Shown: positions 25,854-34,902 of the stretch, piece by piece
Layout of the letters: every line of letters begins with the position of its first letter
How positions within the stretch are numbered: the first letter of the stretch is position 1
From: Burkholderiaceae bacterium
Lineage (GTDB): Bacteria; Pseudomonadota; Gammaproteobacteria; Burkholderiales; Burkholderiaceae_D
Length of the DNA stretch: 64,000 nt
Assembly: GCA_030158675.1 (NCBI GenBank)
Contig: JAOASL010000006.1
Coordinates: forward strand, 1 to 64,000
Direction of reading: 5' to 3'
Position numbers and translations under genes: made by a program
The notes under the pieces: generated by a model
What the model saw: only the letters and a program-made list of their open reading frames with translations
Database searches by the model: none
What the model was told of the DNA's origin: nothing

Positions 25854-26858
25854 TCAGCCGGCGAACCGGGTCGCGGCCTCCATGTACAGCGGGATGCCGA
25901 TCAGAAGATTGATCGGGAAGGTCACACCGATCGGCAGGCCGAGATACATCGACGGGTTCGCTTCCGGTACCGCGTGGCGCAATACCGCCGGCACGACGAT
26001 GTAGGAGGCGCTGGCCGACAACACCATCAGCAGCGCCGCATCACCGGCCGGCAGCCGCAGCACGAGTGCCAGTGCCAGTGCCAGCGTTGCATGCACGAAT
26101 GGCGACAGCATCGCATAGCCGAGCAGCACCGGCGCCTTGCCGCGCATTTCGCGCAGGTTTTTCGCCACCACCAGTCCCATGTCGAGCAGGAAGAAGGCCA
26201 GCATGCCCTTGAACAGGTCGGCCGAGAAGGGTTTCATGACTGCCTTGCCGGCGTCGCCGCTGACAAAGCCAATCACCAGTGAGGCCATCAGCAGCAGGTG
26301 CGTGCCATTGGTCAGCGACTCGTAAAGTACGCCGCGGATCGACATGCTCGATCCGCCACCGGCAACCAGCGTATTCTGCGCGCCCGGCTGCAAGGGTTCG
26401 GCGGCGGCGATCTGGCGGCGCAGCAGGTTGGCCAGCACGATCGCGACGATGACTGCGGGCGACTCCATCAACACCATGGCCACTGCCATATGGCCACCGA
26501 CAGGAATTCCTTGCGACTCGGCATACTGCATCGCCGTCACGAACGTCACTGCGCTGACCGAGCCGTACGATGCGGCGACCGCGGCGGCGTCGAAGCGGGG
26601 CACGCGGTTTTTCAGGAAGCTGTAGCCGAGCATGGGAACGACGAAGGCCATCAGCACGGCCGCCAGCAGGGTGGCTGCGATGGCCGGACTGAGGCCGGAG
26701 GCCGCCAGCGCAAAGCCGCCTTTCAGGCCGAGCGCCATTAGCAGGTACAGCGACAGGAACTTCGCGATCTGGGCAGGTATCTCGAGGTCAGAACGCAGCA
26801 GGCCGGCGATGATGCCGAAGACGAAGAACAGAATCGCTGGGTCGAGAAAATTTTGCAT
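25854..26858 (-). CDS. SbtA-like sodium-dependent bicarbonate transporter
   Basis: 334-residue inner-membrane protein with about ten hydrophobic segments and the two inverted repeats of the SbtA (DUF897) family. Characteristic segments are FVFGIIAGLLRSDLEIPAQIAKFLSLYLLMALGLKGG, SYGSVSAVTFVTAMQYAESQGIPVGGHMAVAMVLMESPA and the mirrored SASASYIVVPAVLRHAVPEANPS in the second repeat. Cyanobacterial SbtA imports bicarbonate with sodium. The ATG at 26858 follows AAAGGAGCCCTC and is preferred to a start eight codons upstream. It is divergent from a LysR gene, which probably regulates it. Bicarbonate could serve carboxylations such as the PEP carboxylase at 61-64 kb, but that is inference. Confidence 0.86.
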   Translation of the reverse strand: MQNFLDPAILFFVFGIIAGLLRSDLEIPAQIAKFLSLYLLMALGLKGGFALAASGLSPAIAATLLAAVLMAFVVPMLGYSFLKNRVPRFDAAAVAASYGSVSAVTFVTAMQYAESQGIPVGGHMAVAMVLMESPAVIVAIVLANLLRRQIAAAEPLQPGAQNTLVAGGGSSMSIRGVLYESLTNGTHLLLMASLVIGFVSGDAGKAVMKPFSADLFKGMLAFFLLDMGLVVAKNLREMRGKAPVLLGYAMLSPFVHATLALALALVLRLPAGDAALLMVLSASASYIVVPAVLRHAVPEANPSMYLGLPIGVTFPINLLIGIPLYMEAATRFAG

Positions 26859-26931
26859 GAGGGCTCCTTTGTTGCGGTGCAATCATAGGCATCTCAATGC
26901 ATAAGGTAAAATCAATTTTCAAGCAAAAATC

Positions 26932-26949
26932 CATAGATTTATACCTATG
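26932..26949. promoter_or_regulatory. Inverted repeat in the sbtA-like/LysR divergent region
   Basis: CATAG (26932-26936) and CTATG (26945-26949) with an eight-base AT-rich spacer, overlapping the ATG of the LysR gene. The 88-base gap between the genes is AT-rich. It is compatible with LysR autoregulation but too short to be certain. Confidence 0.3.
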
Positions 26950-27879
26950 AATCTCACTTTCCGTCAGCTGAAACTGGTGGTCGCGCTCGCCGACACCGGC
27001 AGTGTCAGCAGCGCCGCGCGCGCGATGCATGTGACACAGCCGACCGTGTCGATGCAACTGAAAGAGATCGCGCAGGCGATCGGCATGCCGGTGCATGAAG
27101 TGATCGGCCGGCGCGTCTTCCTGACCGACGCCGGTCGCGAACTGGCCACGACCGCGCGCGCGATTGCGGACGAATGGGAGGCGCTGGAGCAGAAATTCGG
27201 CGCGATGCACGGCCTGACGCGGGGACGATTGCGCGTTTCGGTGGTGAACACCGCGAAATACTTCATTCCGCGCCTGCTCGCCGGATTTTGCGCGCGTCAT
27301 CCCGAGATCGACATCTCGCTCGAGGTGCAGAACCGCGACGGTGTGGTCGCGCGCCTGCGCGAGAACCGCGATGACCTGTACATCATGTCAATGCCGCCGG
27401 CCGACATGGATCTGGAGGACAGCGTGTTCATGCCGAATCCCTTGCTGCTGGTTGCGCCGCCAAATCATCCGCTGGCTGGCCGGCGCAGCCTGCCGTTGGA
27501 AAAGCTGGCAGAGGAGCGCTTCATCCTGCGCGAACAAGGTTCGGGAACGCGGATGGCGACCGACCAGGTGTTTCGCGAGGTGGGTTTCCGGCCGCGGCTG
27601 CGTCTTGAAATGGGCAGCAATGAGGCGATCCGCCAGGCGGTGGCCGGCGGACTCGGCGTAGCCGTGCTGTCGGCCCATGCGCTCGGCGAGGGACGGGCAG
27701 ACGACCCGGTGGCCGTGCTGAACGTGCGCGGCTTTCCGGTGCATTCGCAATGGCATGTCGTGCACCCGAAGGGCAAGCGCTTGTCGCCGATCGCGGCGGT
27801 GTTCCGCGAGCAGCTGCTCAAGGGGGCGGACCGCGGGACCGCGCCGGCATCGGAAACCCGCCGGCGCAAGAAGGGATAA
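26947..27879 (+). CDS. LysR-family regulator, CbbR-like
   Basis: 310-residue regulator. The helix-turn-helix lies in about residues 18-40 (GSVSSAARAMHVTQPTVSMQLKEIAQAIG), and the effector domain starts with GRLRVSVVNTAKYFIPRLLAGFCARHPEI, which is the wording typical of CbbR proteins. No Rubisco or Calvin-cycle genes are present in the window. The divergent SbtA-like bicarbonate transporter is the likely target, which fits a carbon-dioxide-linked regulator. A basic tail (SETRRRKKG) ends the protein. The start codon has little 5' leader and no clear ribosome site. Confidence 0.86.
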   Translation: MNLTFRQLKLVVALADTGSVSSAARAMHVTQPTVSMQLKEIAQAIGMPVHEVIGRRVFLTDAGRELATTARAIADEWEALEQKFGAMHGLTRGRLRVSVVNTAKYFIPRLLAGFCARHPEIDISLEVQNRDGVVARLRENRDDLYIMSMPPADMDLEDSVFMPNPLLLVAPPNHPLAGRRSLPLEKLAEERFILREQGSGTRMATDQVFREVGFRPRLRLEMGSNEAIRQAVAGGLGVAVLSAHALGEGRADDPVAVLNVRGFPVHSQWHVVHPKGKRLSPIAAVFREQLLKGADRGTAPASETRRRKKG

Positions 27880-27918
27880 CACGGTGCTGTCATCTGCTGC
27901 TGCTAAACTACGCCTGCC

Positions 27919-28275
27919 ATGCGCAAGCTGATTGTCTTCCTGCTGATCACTCTGCTGACACTGCAGGCCGCCCTGGCGGCGGCAGGCAGCGCCTGCCTGC
28001 ACGAGCGCGATGACGGCGCCCGTCATCTCGGCCACCATGCGCACCAGCATCACGCGGCGACTCCCGATGATCCGCTGGCCGCCGAGGCCGGCGACCTCGA
28101 TCAGGATCATGACTGCACCACTTGCCATGCGAATGCGCTGACGGGTTTGCCCGCGCGCCAGCATTGGTCGGCTCTGCCTGAGGGCGCCGCCATCGTCGCC
28201 AACGACTCGCCCTTCCATCTGTCTCCGCCGCCGCCTGCGCGGCCGGAACGCCCCAACTGGGTCGGCGCTGCCTGA
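27919..28275 (+). CDS. czcI: CzcI-like exported His-rich protein
   Basis: 118-residue protein with a signal peptide (about residues 1-20) followed by a histidine-rich stretch HLGHHAHQHHAA, then DHDCTTCHAN, which is a conserved metal-binding feature of CzcI proteins, and a Pro-rich end. CzcI is a small periplasmic protein found in front of czcCBA that modulates metal resistance. The C-x-x-C-H pattern resembles a heme motif but metal binding is likelier here. It begins 40 bases after the LysR gene and lies 120 bases before czcC. Confidence 0.72.
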   Translation: MRKLIVFLLITLLTLQAALAAAGSACLHERDDGARHLGHHAHQHHAATPDDPLAAEAGDLDQDHDCTTCHANALTGLPARQHWSALPEGAAIVANDSPFHLSPPPPARPERPNWVGAA

Positions 28276-28394
28276 GAGCCGCTGGCGCAACGCTGTTCGC
28301 GTCGGCGCTCCCTGCGCTTGGTCCGGGGATTTTGATTCCCGTCATCGACATTCCGGCCGCCGCCAGCGCGCGGAGGCCGTCTTTGGAGAGAAGG

Positions 28395-29663
28395 ATGCCT
28401 TCCACTGTTTTTTCCGGCATGCGCCCGCTGCGCGCAGCGCTGCTGGCGGCACTGCTGTCGCTCGGGCATGCGCATGCGCAGCAGCCCATGCCCGCCGTCG
28501 AGCCGGCCGTCTCCCTGACGCTGGAACAGGCGCTGCAGCTCGCGCTCGACCGCAACCCGGCGCTGGCCGCCGCGCGCAGCGAGGTTGAGGCCGCCGCCGC
28601 GCAGGTGCTGCAGGGTTCACTGCGGCCCAACCCCGAATTGACCTATCAGACCGACGACGCCAGCCGGCTGTCGCGCACGTCGATGCTTGAGATCGGTGTG
28701 CCGGTCGAGACTGCCGGCAAGCGCGATGCACGCATGCGCACCGCCGACCTTGGCCGCCAGGTCGCCCAGTCTGACCTCGAAAGTCGCTCACTGCGGCTGC
28801 GCGCGGCGGTGGTCGCGGCGTTTTTTGACGTGCTGGCCGCGCAAGAGCTGGCGGCACTGGCCGCCGACAGCGTACGGCTGGCGCAGCGCGCCACCGACAT
28901 TGCCACTAAACGGGTCGCCGCCGGCAAAGTCTCGCCGGTCGAGGAAACCCGTGCGCGGGTGGCTGAGGCTGGCGTGCGCGTCAGCCAGTTGCAGGCTGAC
29001 AGCGAGCTGCGCAATGCGCGGCGGCGTCTGTCCAGCTTGTGGGGCAATCCGTCGCCGCAATTCAGCGCTGCCCAAGGCGAGGTCGAACGCCTTGGCGAGC
29101 TGCCCGCCACCGAGCAGATCGAGCAGCGGCTCGCCAGTTCGCCGCTGCTGCAGCGCGCGCAGCACGAGCTGGCACGACGCCAGTCGCAGGTCAGTCTTGA
29201 GCAGAGCCGCGCGGTGCCGGACTTCATAGTGAATGTCGGCGTGAAGCGCAGCATCGAGACACCGGGCAATCAGGCGCTGCTCGGCGTGAAGATTCCGCTG
29301 CCGGTCGCCAACCGCAACCAGGGCAACATCCTCGAAGCCTTGCGGCGTGAGGACAAGGCACGCGAGGAACTGGTGGCCACTCAGGTCGCGCTGGCCAGCG
29401 ACGTGCAGCTGGCGATTGAGCATGTGCGCGCACGGCGCGGCGAAGCGGAGCTGCTGCGGCGTGATGTGCTGCCCGGCGCGCGCAGCGCCTATGACGCGGC
29501 GACCATCGGTTTTGAGAACGGCAAGTTCAGCTTCCTCGAGGTGCTCGACGCACAGCGCACGCTGTTTTCCGTCAAGTCGCAATACCTGAACGCGCTCGCA
29601 AATTTCCATCGTGCGCAGGCCGAGCTGGAGAGCCTGCTCGGCAATGACGTGCGCAGACCTTGA
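28395..29663 (+). CDS. czcC: CzcC outer-membrane efflux protein (TolC family)
   Basis: 422-residue outer-membrane factor of a heavy-metal efflux pump. A signal peptide to about residue 28 (AHAQQ) is followed by two OEP repeats: SLTLEQALQLALDRNPALAAARSEVEAAAAQ, with long coiled-coil helices, and ANRNQGNILEALRREDKAREELVATQVALAS in the second half, ending FENGKFSFLEVLDAQRTLFSVK. The trimer would form the exit duct. The ATG at 28395 follows TGGAGAGAAGG; an upstream in-frame start at 28332 lacks such a site. It is followed after 16 bases by czcB. Confidence 0.9.
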   Translation: MPSTVFSGMRPLRAALLAALLSLGHAHAQQPMPAVEPAVSLTLEQALQLALDRNPALAAARSEVEAAAAQVLQGSLRPNPELTYQTDDASRLSRTSMLEIGVPVETAGKRDARMRTADLGRQVAQSDLESRSLRLRAAVVAAFFDVLAAQELAALAADSVRLAQRATDIATKRVAAGKVSPVEETRARVAEAGVRVSQLQADSELRNARRRLSSLWGNPSPQFSAAQGEVERLGELPATEQIEQRLASSPLLQRAQHELARRQSQVSLEQSRAVPDFIVNVGVKRSIETPGNQALLGVKIPLPVANRNQGNILEALRREDKAREELVATQVALASDVQLAIEHVRARRGEAELLRRDVLPGARSAYDAATIGFENGKFSFLEVLDAQRTLFSVKSQYLNALANFHRAQAELESLLGNDVRRP

Positions 29664-29679
29664 ATTCCAGGACCTCACC

Positions 29680-30975
29680 ATGACGTTTCGTACCTTCATT
29701 CTCTCCCGCCAGTATGGGCGGGCGCGGCCGCTGGCTATCGCCGGCGTGATCGTGGCCGGCATCGTGCTCGGCGCGCTGATCCTGAACATGGACAAAGGCC
29801 GGCATGTCAGTGCCGATGACGATGACAACGCGCCGCCGGCCAAGTCGGCCGCGGCGGACGCTGCTGCCAATCCGAAGACTGACGCAAAGGCCGACATCAA
29901 GGCCGACACCAACCCCGGCGCCGCTGCAGCAATGCAACCCGCACATGTGACGATGGATGACGCACAACTGAAGGCATCGGCGATCGATGTGCAGGTCGCC
30001 GGGCCGGCGCGCATTCATTCGTTCGCGCAGTTCTCCGGCGAGATACAGCTGAACGATGACCGTACCGTGCATGTGGTGCCACGTGTGGCCGGCATTGTCG
30101 AGTCAGTGCTGGTGTCGACCGGGCAGTCGGTGAAGAAGGGTCAGTTGCTCGCCGTGCTCTCCAGCCAGCTGGTGTCGGAACAGCGCAGCAACCTGCAGAT
30201 GGCCGAGCGCCGTCTCGAGCACGCCAGCTCCATCCTTGAGCGCGAGAAGCGGCTATGGGAGCAGAAAATCTCGGCTGAGCAAGACTACCTGCAGGCACAG
30301 CATTCGGTGCAGGAGGGCGAGATCGATCTCGAAAATGCGAAGCAGAAGCTGGCCGCGCTCGGGGTCGGCAAGGGTGTCGGCAAAGGCGGCGCGATGAACC
30401 GTTTCGAGCTGCGCGCCGCGTATGACGGACTGGTGGTCGAGCGCAGCCTGTCGATTGGCGAGGCGGTGAAGGAAGACACGCCGATCTTCACCATCGCCGA
30501 CATGAGCACGGTCTGGGCCGAGGTACATATTCCTGCAAAGGATGTGCCGTTGTTCCATGTCGGCGACAAGGTCACGCTGCGCGCCACCGCCTTTGATGCG
30601 CAGACTAGCGGCACGGTGGCTTTCCTCGGCGCGCTGGTCGGCGAGCAGACGCGCATGGCGAAGGCGCGCATCCTGGTCGCCAATCCGAAAGGCACCTGGC
30701 GTCCCGGCCTGTTCGTCAATGTCGAGGTGAAAGCGACTGACGCCGAAGTGCCGGTCGCGGTGCAGACCGACGCACTGCAGACACTCGGCACGCAGCAGGT
30801 GGTGTTCGTGCGCGACGGCCAGAAGTTCGTCGCGCGCCCGGTCGTGCTCGGCCGCAACGACGGCGTATCGGTCGAGATCGTGCAGGGACTGCCGGCCGGT
30901 GCGCGCTATGCGGCGCGCAACAGTTACATCATCAAGTCGGAAATGTCGAAGCTGGCGTCCGAAGAAGGTTACTGA
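29680..30975 (+). CDS. czcB: CzcB periplasmic adaptor (membrane-fusion protein)
   Basis: 431-residue adaptor linking CzcA to CzcC. A signal anchor (about residues 17-34) is followed by an unusual low-complexity Ala/Asp/Lys linker of about 50 residues (repeats of TDAKADIKADT type). The barrel-sandwich domain (AGIVESVLVSTGQSVKKGQLLAVLSS), a coiled-coil hairpin, and beta-barrel and membrane-proximal domains come after. The ATG at 29680 is the one preceded by CCAGGACC. No N-terminal histidine-rich metal-binding segment is visible, which some CzcB proteins have. Confidence 0.9.
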   Translation: MTFRTFILSRQYGRARPLAIAGVIVAGIVLGALILNMDKGRHVSADDDDNAPPAKSAAADAAANPKTDAKADIKADTNPGAAAAMQPAHVTMDDAQLKASAIDVQVAGPARIHSFAQFSGEIQLNDDRTVHVVPRVAGIVESVLVSTGQSVKKGQLLAVLSSQLVSEQRSNLQMAERRLEHASSILEREKRLWEQKISAEQDYLQAQHSVQEGEIDLENAKQKLAALGVGKGVGKGGAMNRFELRAAYDGLVVERSLSIGEAVKEDTPIFTIADMSTVWAEVHIPAKDVPLFHVGDKVTLRATAFDAQTSGTVAFLGALVGEQTRMAKARILVANPKGTWRPGLFVNVEVKATDAEVPVAVQTDALQTLGTQQVVFVRDGQKFVARPVVLGRNDGVSVEIVQGLPAGARYAARNSYIIKSEMSKLASEEGY

Positions 30976-30986
30976 GCGGGGCGGCC

Positions 30987-33900
30987 ATGTTCGAAAAACT
31001 GATACGGTTTGCGATCGCGCAGCGCGCGCTGGTGATGTTCGCCGCGCTTGGCCTCGCGCTGATCGGCGTCTACAGCTACCAGCGCCTGCCGATCGACGCG
31101 GTGCCCGACATTACCAATGTGCAGGTGCAGATCAATACCTACGCACCCGGCTACTCGCCGCTGGAGGCCGAGCAGCGCATCACCTATCCGGTCGAGACCG
31201 TGATGGCGGGCCTGCCCAGCCTGCAGCAGACGCGCTCGCTGTCGCGCTACGGGCTGTCGCAGGTGACGGTGATCTTCGACGAGGGCACCGACATCTATTT
31301 TGCGCGCCAGCTGGTCAACGAGCGCATCGCGCTGGCGAAGGAACGGCTGCCGGCCGGCCTGGTGCCGCAGCTCGGCCCGATCGCCACCGGCCTCGGCGAA
31401 ATTTATCTGTGGACGGTGGAGGCGGCGAAAGACGGGCGCAAGCCCGATGGTTCGCCGTACACCGAGACCGACCTGCGCGAGATCCAGGACTGGGTGATCA
31501 AGCCGCAGCTGCGCACCGTGCGCGGGGTGACCGAGATCAACTCGATCGGCGGCTACGTGAAGGAATACCAGATTGCCCCCGACCCGAGCCGGCTGGCCGC
31601 CGTCGGCGTATCGTTGTCCGAGCTGGTGACGGCGGTGGATCGCAACAACCAGAACGCCGGCGCCGGCTACATCGAGAAGCGCGGCGAACAATATCTGGTG
31701 CGCGCGCCCGGCCAGGTACGCAGCATGGACGATATCCGCGATATCGTGATCAAGAGCGCCGGCGGTGTGCCGGTGCGCGTGCGCGACGTGGCCGAAGTCG
31801 GCATCGGGCGCGAGCTGCGCACCGGCGCGGCCACCGAGAATGGCCGCGAGGTCGTGCTCGGCACGGTCTTCATGCTGATGGGCGAGAACAGCCGCACCGT
31901 GTCGCAGGCGGTCGACCAGAGGATGGCCGAGATCAACCGCAACCTGCCGAAGGGCGTGCGCGTGGTGACCGTGTATGACCGCACCAACCTGGTCGACAAG
32001 GCGATCGCGACCGTCGCGAAAAACCTGCTCGAGGGTGCGGTGCTGGTGATCGCGGTGCTGTTCTACTTCCTCGGCAACCTGCGCGCGGCATTGATCACGG
32101 CGGCGGTGATTCCGCTGTCGATGATGTTCACGCTGACCGGCATGGTGCAGTACCGCGTCAGCGCAAACCTGATGAGCCTGGGCGCGCTCGACTTCGGCAT
32201 CATCGTCGACGGCGCAGTGGTGATCGTCGAAAACTGCATCCGCCGCCTCGCGCATGCGCAGCAGCTGGCGGGGCGACCGTTGACGCGCGACGAGCGTTTC
32301 GCCGAAGTGTTCGAGGCGGCGCGCGAATCGCGCCGGCCGCTGCTGTTCGGTCAGTTCATCATCATGGTGGTCTATCTGCCGATCTTCACGCTGGTCGGCG
32401 TCGAGGGCAAGATGTTCCATCCGATGGCCTTTACCGTAGTCGCCGCGTTGCTCGGTGCGATGCTGCTGTCGGTGACCTTCGTGCCAGCGGCGATGGCGAT
32501 GTTCGTCAATGGTCGCATCGACGAGAAAGAGAACGCGCTGATGCGCGCAGCGCGTCGCGCCTACCTGCCGCTGTTCCACTGGATGATGGATTCCAGGGCG
32601 CTGGTGCTGACGACCTCGACCGTCGTCGTCGTGCTATGCGCATTACTGCTGACGCGGCTTGGCAGTGAATTCGTGCCGAACCTGAACGAAGGCGACCTGG
32701 CCTTCCAGACCATCCGCGCGCCCGGGGTCAGCCTGACGCAGGCAGTCGACATGCAGAAGCACATCGAGATCACGCTGAAGCAAAAATTTCCCGAGATCGA
32801 GCGGGTATTCACCCGCATCGGCACCGCCGAGATCGCCACCGATCCGATGCCGCCCAGCCTGTCCGACGGCTACATCATGTTAAAGCCCGCCGACCAGTGG
32901 CCCGAGCCGCGCAAGACGCATGACGAACTGCTGGCGGCGATTCAGGACACGGTGTGGAAGATCCCCGGCAATAACTACGATTTCTCGCAGCCGATCCAGT
33001 TGCGCTTCAATGAGCTCATCTCCGGCGTGCGCAGTGACGTCGCGGTAAAGATCTTCGGTGACGACATGGATCAGCTCGGCCGCCTCGGCGATGAGGTGCT
33101 GGCACGGTTGCGGCACGTTGATGGCGTGGCCGAGGCCAAGGTCGAGCAGACCACCGGCCTGCCGATGCTGACCGTGTCGGTCGACCGCCAACGCGCGGCG
33201 CGCTACGGACTGAACGTGACGGACCTGCAGGAAGTGGTCGCCGCTGCCGTCGGTGGCAGCACCGCCGGCACGTTGTTCGAGGGCGACCGCCGTTTCGATA
33301 TCGTGGTGCGCCTGCCGGAGGTACTGCGCACCGATATTGATGCGATCAGGCGGCTGCCGGTAAACCTGCCGGGTGGGCACGGCGGTTTCATCCAGCTGTC
33401 CGAGGTGGCCGATTTCGCGGTCGCACCGGGACCGAACCAGATCAGCCGTGAAAACGGCAAGCGGCGCGTGGTGGTGACGGCCAATGTGCGCGGACGCGAT
33501 GTCGGTTCCTTCGTCGCCGACGCCGAAGCGAAGCTGGCCGATCTGCCGCTGCCGACCGGCTACTGGATCAGCTGGGGCGGCACCTTCGAGAACCTGCAGT
33601 CGGCCGCACAGCGCCTGCAGCTGGTGGTGCCGGCCGCGCTGTTCCTGGTGTTCGTGCTGCTGTTCGCGATGTTCGGCAACCTGAAGGACGGGCTGCTGGT
33701 CTTCACCGGCATTCCGTTCGCGCTGACCGGCGGTGTGCTCGCACTGTGGCTGCGCGATATTCCGTTGTCGATCTCTGCTGCGGTCGGCTTCATTGCCTTG
33801 TCCGGCGTCGCAGTGTTGAACGGGCTGGTGCTGATCACTTTCATCCGCAATCTGGCCGACCAGGGCATGGCCCTGGTCGATGCGGTGCGTGAAGGCACGC

Positions 33901-34112
33901 TGACCCGACTGCGCCCGGTGCTGATGACGGCGCTGGTGGCGTCGCTCGGCTTTTTGCCGATGGCGATCGCCACGGGCACTGGCGCCGAGGTGCAGCGGCC
34001 GCTGGCGACGGTCGTGATCGGCGGCATCCTGTCGTCGACCGCACTGACGCTGCTGGTCTTGCCGCTGCTTTATTATCTGATGCACCGGAGCCGCGCCGCG
34101 AGCGCGGCATGA
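30987..34112 (+). CDS. czcA: CzcA RND heavy-metal efflux pump
   Basis: 1041-residue inner-membrane proton/cation antiporter with twelve transmembrane segments and two large periplasmic loops, in the usual length range. The proton-relay residues of the zinc/cobalt/cadmium class are at the exact positions described for Cupriavidus CzcA: D402, D408 and E415 within LDFGIIVDGAVVIVEN. This separates it from the monovalent-cation CusA class. The opening MFEKLIRFAIAQRALVMF and AVPDITNVQVQINTYAPGYSPLE are family signatures. It is the last gene of czcICBA, 11 bases after czcB. No czcR/czcS or czcD gene is adjacent, so regulation must be elsewhere. Confidence 0.96.
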   Translation: MFEKLIRFAIAQRALVMFAALGLALIGVYSYQRLPIDAVPDITNVQVQINTYAPGYSPLEAEQRITYPVETVMAGLPSLQQTRSLSRYGLSQVTVIFDEGTDIYFARQLVNERIALAKERLPAGLVPQLGPIATGLGEIYLWTVEAAKDGRKPDGSPYTETDLREIQDWVIKPQLRTVRGVTEINSIGGYVKEYQIAPDPSRLAAVGVSLSELVTAVDRNNQNAGAGYIEKRGEQYLVRAPGQVRSMDDIRDIVIKSAGGVPVRVRDVAEVGIGRELRTGAATENGREVVLGTVFMLMGENSRTVSQAVDQRMAEINRNLPKGVRVVTVYDRTNLVDKAIATVAKNLLEGAVLVIAVLFYFLGNLRAALITAAVIPLSMMFTLTGMVQYRVSANLMSLGALDFGIIVDGAVVIVENCIRRLAHAQQLAGRPLTRDERFAEVFEAARESRRPLLFGQFIIMVVYLPIFTLVGVEGKMFHPMAFTVVAALLGAMLLSVTFVPAAMAMFVNGRIDEKENALMRAARRAYLPLFHWMMDSRALVLTTSTVVVVLCALLLTRLGSEFVPNLNEGDLAFQTIRAPGVSLTQAVDMQKHIEITLKQKFPEIERVFTRIGTAEIATDPMPPSLSDGYIMLKPADQWPEPRKTHDELLAAIQDTVWKIPGNNYDFSQPIQLRFNELISGVRSDVAVKIFGDDMDQLGRLGDEVLARLRHVDGVAEAKVEQTTGLPMLTVSVDRQRAARYGLNVTDLQEVVAAAVGGSTAGTLFEGDRRFDIVVRLPEVLRTDIDAIRRLPVNLPGGHGGFIQLSEVADFAVAPGPNQISRENGKRRVVVTANVRGRDVGSFVADAEAKLADLPLPTGYWISWGGTFENLQSAAQRLQLVVPAALFLVFVLLFAMFGNLKDGLLVFTGIPFALTGGVLALWLRDIPLSISAAVGFIALSGVAVLNGLVLITFIRNLADQGMALVDAVREGTLTRLRPVLMTALVASLGFLPMAIATGTGAEVQRPLATVVIGGILSSTALTLLVLPLLYYLMHRSRAASAA

Positions 34113-34149
34113 GTCGGCCGACACGGCACATCATTCGGGAGAAGCTTCG

Positions 34150-34902
34150 TTGAAACTTGCGCTGCTGTCCGACCTGCATGCGAACCTGCCCGCGCTCGAG
34201 GCCTGCCTCGCGCATGCGCGTGCGGAGGGCGCAACCGCGATCGCCGTGCTCGGCGACCTCGTCGGCTATGGCCCGCATCCGTCCGAAGTGGTCGAACGCT
34301 GCCGCGCGCTGCAAATGCAGGGCGCGACTGTCTTGCGCGGCAACCATGATGTGTTGCCGGTCAATCCGGTACTGACCGGATCCACCTGGGGCGACATGAC
34401 CGCCGCCTGGACCTTTCGTCACCTCGACGACCTGCAGCGCGAATGGCTCGCGCAGCTGCCGCTGACGGCCTCGCTGGGCAGCGTCTTCCTGGTGCATGCG
34501 ACCGCTGATGCGCCGGAAAAATGGCGCTACCTGCTCGATGAACGCCTGGCCGAGCGCAGCCTCGATGCAGCCAGCCGTGACCCCGACATACGCTATGTGT
34601 TCGGCGGACATGTGCATCAGCAATCGCTGTATTACCGCGGCACCGGCCGTCACCTGATGGCGTTCGTGCCGCGCGCCGGCGTGGCCATTCCGGTCAGCAC
34701 GCACCGCCGCTGGGTCGCCACTGTCGGTTCGGTCGGCCAGCCGCGCGACGGCGATACGCGCGCGAACTATGCGCTGCTGGATGTCGGCGCGAAGCAGCTG
34801 ACCTTTCATCGTGTGGCTTACGACCATCTCGCCGTGGTGCGCGACATGCGCGCGGCCGGCCTGCCGGAACTGCTCGCTTCGCGACTGGAGAGCGGACGAT
34901 GA
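34150..34902 (+). CDS. Calcineurin-like metallophosphoesterase
   Basis: 250-residue cytoplasmic phosphoesterase of the MPE (YfcE/MJ0936-like) superfamily. Motifs are in order: LLSDLHANLPALEACL (D-x-H), LGDLVGYGPHP (GDxxxxG), LRGNHD (GNHD), LVHATAD and FGGHVHQQ (GHxH). These are the dinuclear-metal ligands, all present. The start is a TTG at 34150 preceded by GGGAGAAGC. Its stop overlaps the start of the kinase gene (ATGA), so phosphatase and kinase are translated together. It may reverse phosphorylation by that kinase, or act on small phosphodiesters. No direct evidence of substrate. Confidence 0.85.
   Translation: MKLALLSDLHANLPALEACLAHARAEGATAIAVLGDLVGYGPHPSEVVERCRALQMQGATVLRGNHDVLPVNPVLTGSTWGDMTAAWTFRHLDDLQREWLAQLPLTASLGSVFLVHATADAPEKWRYLLDERLAERSLDAASRDPDIRYVFGGHVHQQSLYYRGTGRHLMAFVPRAGVAIPVSTHRRWVATVGSVGQPRDGDTRANYALLDVGAKQLTFHRVAYDHLAVVRDMRAAGLPELLASRLESGR

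Noticed and set aside
28092-28140. Heme c attachment site (CxxCH) in the CzcI-like protein
   Set aside because: The surrounding His-rich sequence and position before czcC match CzcI metal-binding proteins, and no other cytochrome feature is present.
30969-32579. 536-codon open frame on the minus strand opposite czcA
   Set aside because: Composition is dominated by His, Arg and Gln with no domain; czcA explains the region.
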